This document shows positions 5,748-8,281 of a stretch of DNA of 8,281 bases, one piece after another. The position numbers and the translations under genes were made by a program. The notes under the pieces are model-generated. The model worked only from the letters and a program-made list of their open reading frames with translations. It was not told where the DNA came from and searched no databases. Origin of the DNA: Chloroflexota bacterium (GTDB lineage: Bacteria; Chloroflexota; UBA6077; JADZDV01); NCBI GenBank assembly GCA_020850915.1, contig JADZDV010000463.1, positions 1 through 8,281 of the forward strand, in the 5' to 3' direction. Positions within the stretch are counted from its first letter, which is position 1. Every line of letters begins with the position of its first letter.

Positions 5748-8281
5748 TCAGCCGCCGCTCGGCGACTGGAGCGCACCCGGCGGGATCAGAGTCCGCTGGC
5801 CGCCTGCCGGCCGCCAGTACAGCTCCAGCGTGCCAGGCCTGTTGATCTGGGAGAACCGAAGCTCGATCGACTGCCGTTCGACCAGTCTGACCGTCGCGCG
5901 GTTGCCTCGGCTGGCAGGCTGCCCCACCGAGATCACCTGTCGTCCGTCCACGGAGAGCTGAGCTGGCCCGCTGCTCTGTACCTCGAGGGCGTAGTCGCCG
6001 GGCGACGCTATCAGGTCGCCTCTGGCAACCAGCGAGAAGCGCGAGCCGAAGACCGTCGCCAGGTCTCGGTACGCCAGGACAGGCGCGACTGCCGTGCGTT
6101 CCCGGCGAGGATTTCCGTCCAGGCCGACCACCACCTGCAGCCCGCGGTCCACGTCGACCGCGGCCTTACGGGGCGCCTCGCTGGCTGGCAGACGGTAGAC
6201 CATGAAGTGGGTATCGCCTTTTGGATCGGTCAGCCCCTCAGTGACGCCGCCCGGATAGTATGCCTTGATCGGTGACAACCACTCGCGCTCAGCACCGTTC
6301 ACCATAAAGACTATGGGCTGGGTGCTGCCCTGGAGGGAACGGAGATCGAGCGGCAGGTTCTTCATGTCCCGCGCCGATCCTTCACCGGCCAGAAAGCGGG
6401 TCGTGCCGTGTGACGCGAAGACCGCGGGCGCGCCCGCGACGATGACATCCGTATCGGGCGGCTGCTGGCTGATGAACCGTGCCATCAGCGTCGTGTCCTG
6501 CCACGGATAGGTCGACGCCGATCGGACAAAGTACGCCTGCACGTCGTTGACGGCGGTGAGCGCAAGCAACGCGACCAGCCCAGCGGCAGCCACCAGTCGG
6601 CCCGAGGCTCCCAGGGCCAGGGGAGCGGCCGCCAGCAGACGGTCCGCCACCGCTCCGGCAAGGAGTCCCGCTGCAACAAGACAGAGCACGATGCGATGGA
6701 CCTGCGGCGCGTCGATGCTCAGCACGCCCGCTGGCGCGAATCCCACGAGCCAGATCAGGACAAATCCGAGCGCGGGCTGCCGCCAACGAACCAGCGCGTA
6801 AACCACGGCGACGACCACCAGCCAGGCGATGGGTGCGACGAAGGCGGCATCTCCTCCGCCAGGCAGGAACATCGCTCCGGGGAGGGGGTTCAGCAGCACA
6901 AGCCAGTTCTTCTGGATCTGTCCCCACAGAATGACCCACCGATCCTGCGTTTGGTACACGGCGTTGGCGTAGGCCGGGTCGCTGAAGATGAAGCGCGCCT
7001 GGCCGTGCTGCATGAGCTGGCCCGGATTGCGACCCAGTATCAGGATTGCCGGCCCGAGGGCGATCAGACCTCCGAGAGCGGTCGTCACCAGTCCCCTCCA
7101 CAGGCTGCGCCGCGGGCCCGGCTGGGTGACGAACACGTACAGGAACAGCGCCGCGAAGACGAATGGGATCAGGCGGGTCGAGAAGTTGAAGTACATGCTC
7201 AGCCCGCCAAGAACTCCCGCCAGGGCGTACCAGACCGCTTGTCCACGGGTGATCCCCAGCCACAGGCAGCCGAAGCTCAGGGTGGCCAGGACGATCATCT
7301 CGGAGAAGTTCAGGGCGAATCGGCTGAAGTGGACCAGCGTGTAGTTCGTACTCAGAATCGCCAGCGCGATGAGGCCGGCTCGCACCCCGAACATCTGGCG
7401 AGCCACGAAGTAGAAGACCGGCAACGCCAGCACGCCGAAGAGCGCTGCCACGGCGCGCACGGCCTCGATCGATCGCCCGAACAGGGCGATGCCGACTGCG
7501 TCGATGTAGGCGAAGAGCGCCGGATCGCCGAGGAACATCAGCCCGAACGGATTCGGTCCACGGCCTGCGAGCGTGGTCATCGCGATCAGTCCCAGCTCCG
7601 CCTCGTCGCCGTGAATGCCGCTCGGATACGAGCCGAGGGCGTACACGCGCAGCACAGCGCCAGCGGCAACGAGCGTCACCACCCCCGCGACCTCCAACCA
7701 GCCGGCGCGACTGATTCGCACCCGAGGCGGCCGCGGGCGAGCGATGAAGGCGATCGGCAGCAGCGCCAAAGCGACCAGCCACAGCACGACGACCGCCGCC
7801 ATCGGGCCGCGATCCAGCAGCGCCAGCGCGGTCACGTGCAACGCCAGCGCCGCCCCCAACAGAGCCGGTAGCGGCAGCCAGACCCGGTGCGCCGGCGCAG
7901 GAAGGGTCAAACTCGCCTGCCGAGAAAGGACCAGTCCGGACGCCACGACCAGGCATGCCAGCTTATAGAGCGCGCCTCCAACCCCGCCCTCACCGCGCGG
8001 CCCGTACGCCACGGCGGCCACGATCGCCAGCGTGGCGCCGATCAAGAGCACGCGTGCGCCCCAGACGTTGGAGATCGCGGGGATGCTGATCGGCGAGGAC
8101 CAGGCTGCCGTCCCACCCCGCTCCGAGTCCAAGGATCCCGCCGGCCCGGCCGCCCGGGCCGATGTGGCCCGTGGTGGGTCCAGCAGCTCGACGGTGCTTA
8201 GCGTCGTCGCCGGCTCGGCGTCAGGAAAGCCTAGCGCGCGCGCACCGCATTCCGGGCAGAATCGCGCCTGGTCAGGAATCC
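5748..8281 (-). CDS. GT39-type membrane glycosyltransferase with zinc ribbon and PA14-like domain, paralogue (5' end outside window)
   Basis: The frame is open to the right edge (first full codon at 8279), giving 843 visible residues. A TTG at 8132 could be called as the start, but the upstream in-frame codons encode F-C-P-E-C-G-A-R (Cys codons at 8256-8258 and 8247-8249), half of a zinc ribbon like that of the neighbour, so the gene continues beyond the window. After a linker come about four hydrophobic segments, then the core beginning with PSGIHGDEAELG (HGDE at bases 7602-7613) and NPFGLMFLGDPALFAY, then many membrane helices, an outer domain, and a PA14-like end (bases about 5751-6038) with 'PGDYALEVQSSGPAQLSVDG' and 'LELYWRPAGG'. 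The order and motifs match the downstream gene along its whole length, so the pair arose by duplication. Likely role: transfer of a sugar from a polyprenyl-phosphate donor to an extracytoplasmic acceptor. Donor and acceptor cannot be told. The stop is TGA at 5750-5748, 16 bases before the next start. Confidence 0.85.
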   Translation of the reverse strand, partial: IPDQARFCPECGARALGFPDAEPATTLSTVELLDPPRATSARAAGPAGSLDSERGGTAAWSSPISIPAISNVWGARVLLIGATLAIVAAVAYGPRGEGGVGGALYKLACLVVASGLVLSRQASLTLPAPAHRVWLPLPALLGAALALHVTALALLDRGPMAAVVVLWLVALALLPIAFIARPRPPRVRISRAGWLEVAGVVTLVAAGAVLRVYALGSYPSGIHGDEAELGLIAMTTLAGRGPNPFGLMFLGDPALFAYIDAVGIALFGRSIEAVRAVAALFGVLALPVFYFVARQMFGVRAGLIALAILSTNYTLVHFSRFALNFSEMIVLATLSFGCLWLGITRGQAVWYALAGVLGGLSMYFNFSTRLIPFVFAALFLYVFVTQPGPRRSLWRGLVTTALGGLIALGPAILILGRNPGQLMQHGQARFIFSDPAYANAVYQTQDRWVILWGQIQKNWLVLLNPLPGAMFLPGGGDAAFVAPIAWLVVVAVVYALVRWRQPALGFVLIWLVGFAPAGVLSIDAPQVHRIVLCLVAAGLLAGAVADRLLAAAPLALGASGRLVAAAGLVALLALTAVNDVQAYFVRSASTYPWQDTTLMARFISQQPPDTDVIVAGAPAVFASHGTTRFLAGEGSARDMKNLPLDLRSLQGSTQPIVFMVNGAEREWLSPIKAYYPGGVTEGLTDPKGDTHFMVYRLPASEAPRKAAVDVDRGLQVVVGLDGNPRRERTAVAPVLAYRDLATVFGSRFSLVARGDLIASPGDYALEVQSSGPAQLSVDGRQVISVGQPASRGNRATVRLVERQSIELRFSQINRPGTLELYWRPAGGQRTLIPPGALQSPSGG

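Noticed and set aside
6696..7871. 391-residue plus-strand ORF resembling the one at 4382-5569
   Set aside because: The two antisense ORFs look alike only because the sense genes are paralogues; there is no independent coding evidence.
6382..7956. 524-residue minus-strand ORF in another frame of the second glycosyltransferase
   Set aside because: Arg/Gly/Ala-rich frame-shifted shadow; the overlapping frame has clear GT39 motifs and membrane helices.

Overview
The window is GC-rich bacterial DNA holding two convergent gene clusters that meet at about 1915-1943. Taxonomy cannot be fixed from the sequence alone. The gene content (large GT39-type membrane glycosyltransferases with zinc-ribbon and PA14 modules, a Grd-like selenoprotein cluster without the clostridial operon around it, high GC) suggests an uncultured Chloroflexota-like or similar lineage; this is a low-confidence inference.

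Plus-strand cluster (1-1917): the 3' end of a GrdE-like component B subunit of the glycine/sarcosine/betaine reductase family, a GrdB-like subunit whose reading frame contains an in-frame TGA at 1373-1375, and a small glutaredoxin-like protein whose active site also contains an in-frame TGA at 1693-1695. Both TGAs sit at the expected selenocysteine (or catalytic cysteine) position, and each is followed at the right distance by a stem-loop resembling a bacterial SECIS element. A conventional ORF caller would truncate GrdB at 346 residues and would lose the glutaredoxin active site. I therefore annotate two adjacent selenoproteins: GrdB-like, 335-1642, 435 aa, Sec347; and glutaredoxin-like, 1654-1917, 87 aa, Sec14. 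The three genes overlap or nearly touch and look like one operon. The GrdB-like protein has lost the two cysteines of the classical UxxCxxC motif (here U-G-T-G-T-R-S), and no GrdA, GrdC or GrdD is visible. The neighbouring Sec-glutaredoxin is a plausible redox partner, so this may be a divergent Grd-derived system of unknown substrate.

Minus-strand cluster (8281 down to 1941): two paralogous multi-pass membrane proteins, each with an N-terminal cytosolic zinc ribbon, a GT39/ArnT-like core with a HGDE motif and a C-terminal PA14-like beta domain, followed by a CPBP-family intramembrane protease-like protein. Spacing is 16 bp and then a 4-bp overlap, so they are probably co-transcribed. The upstream glycosyltransferase continues beyond the right edge. 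The cluster probably acts at the cell envelope, on glycan or glycoconjugate assembly.

All six annotated genes end in TGA, including the two selenoprotein genes, so TGA works as a stop here and the two internal TGAs are context-dependent recoding rather than a changed genetic code. A long inverted repeat spans the two convergent stop codons and may be a shared terminator. There is no gene-free stretch longer than 25 bases.
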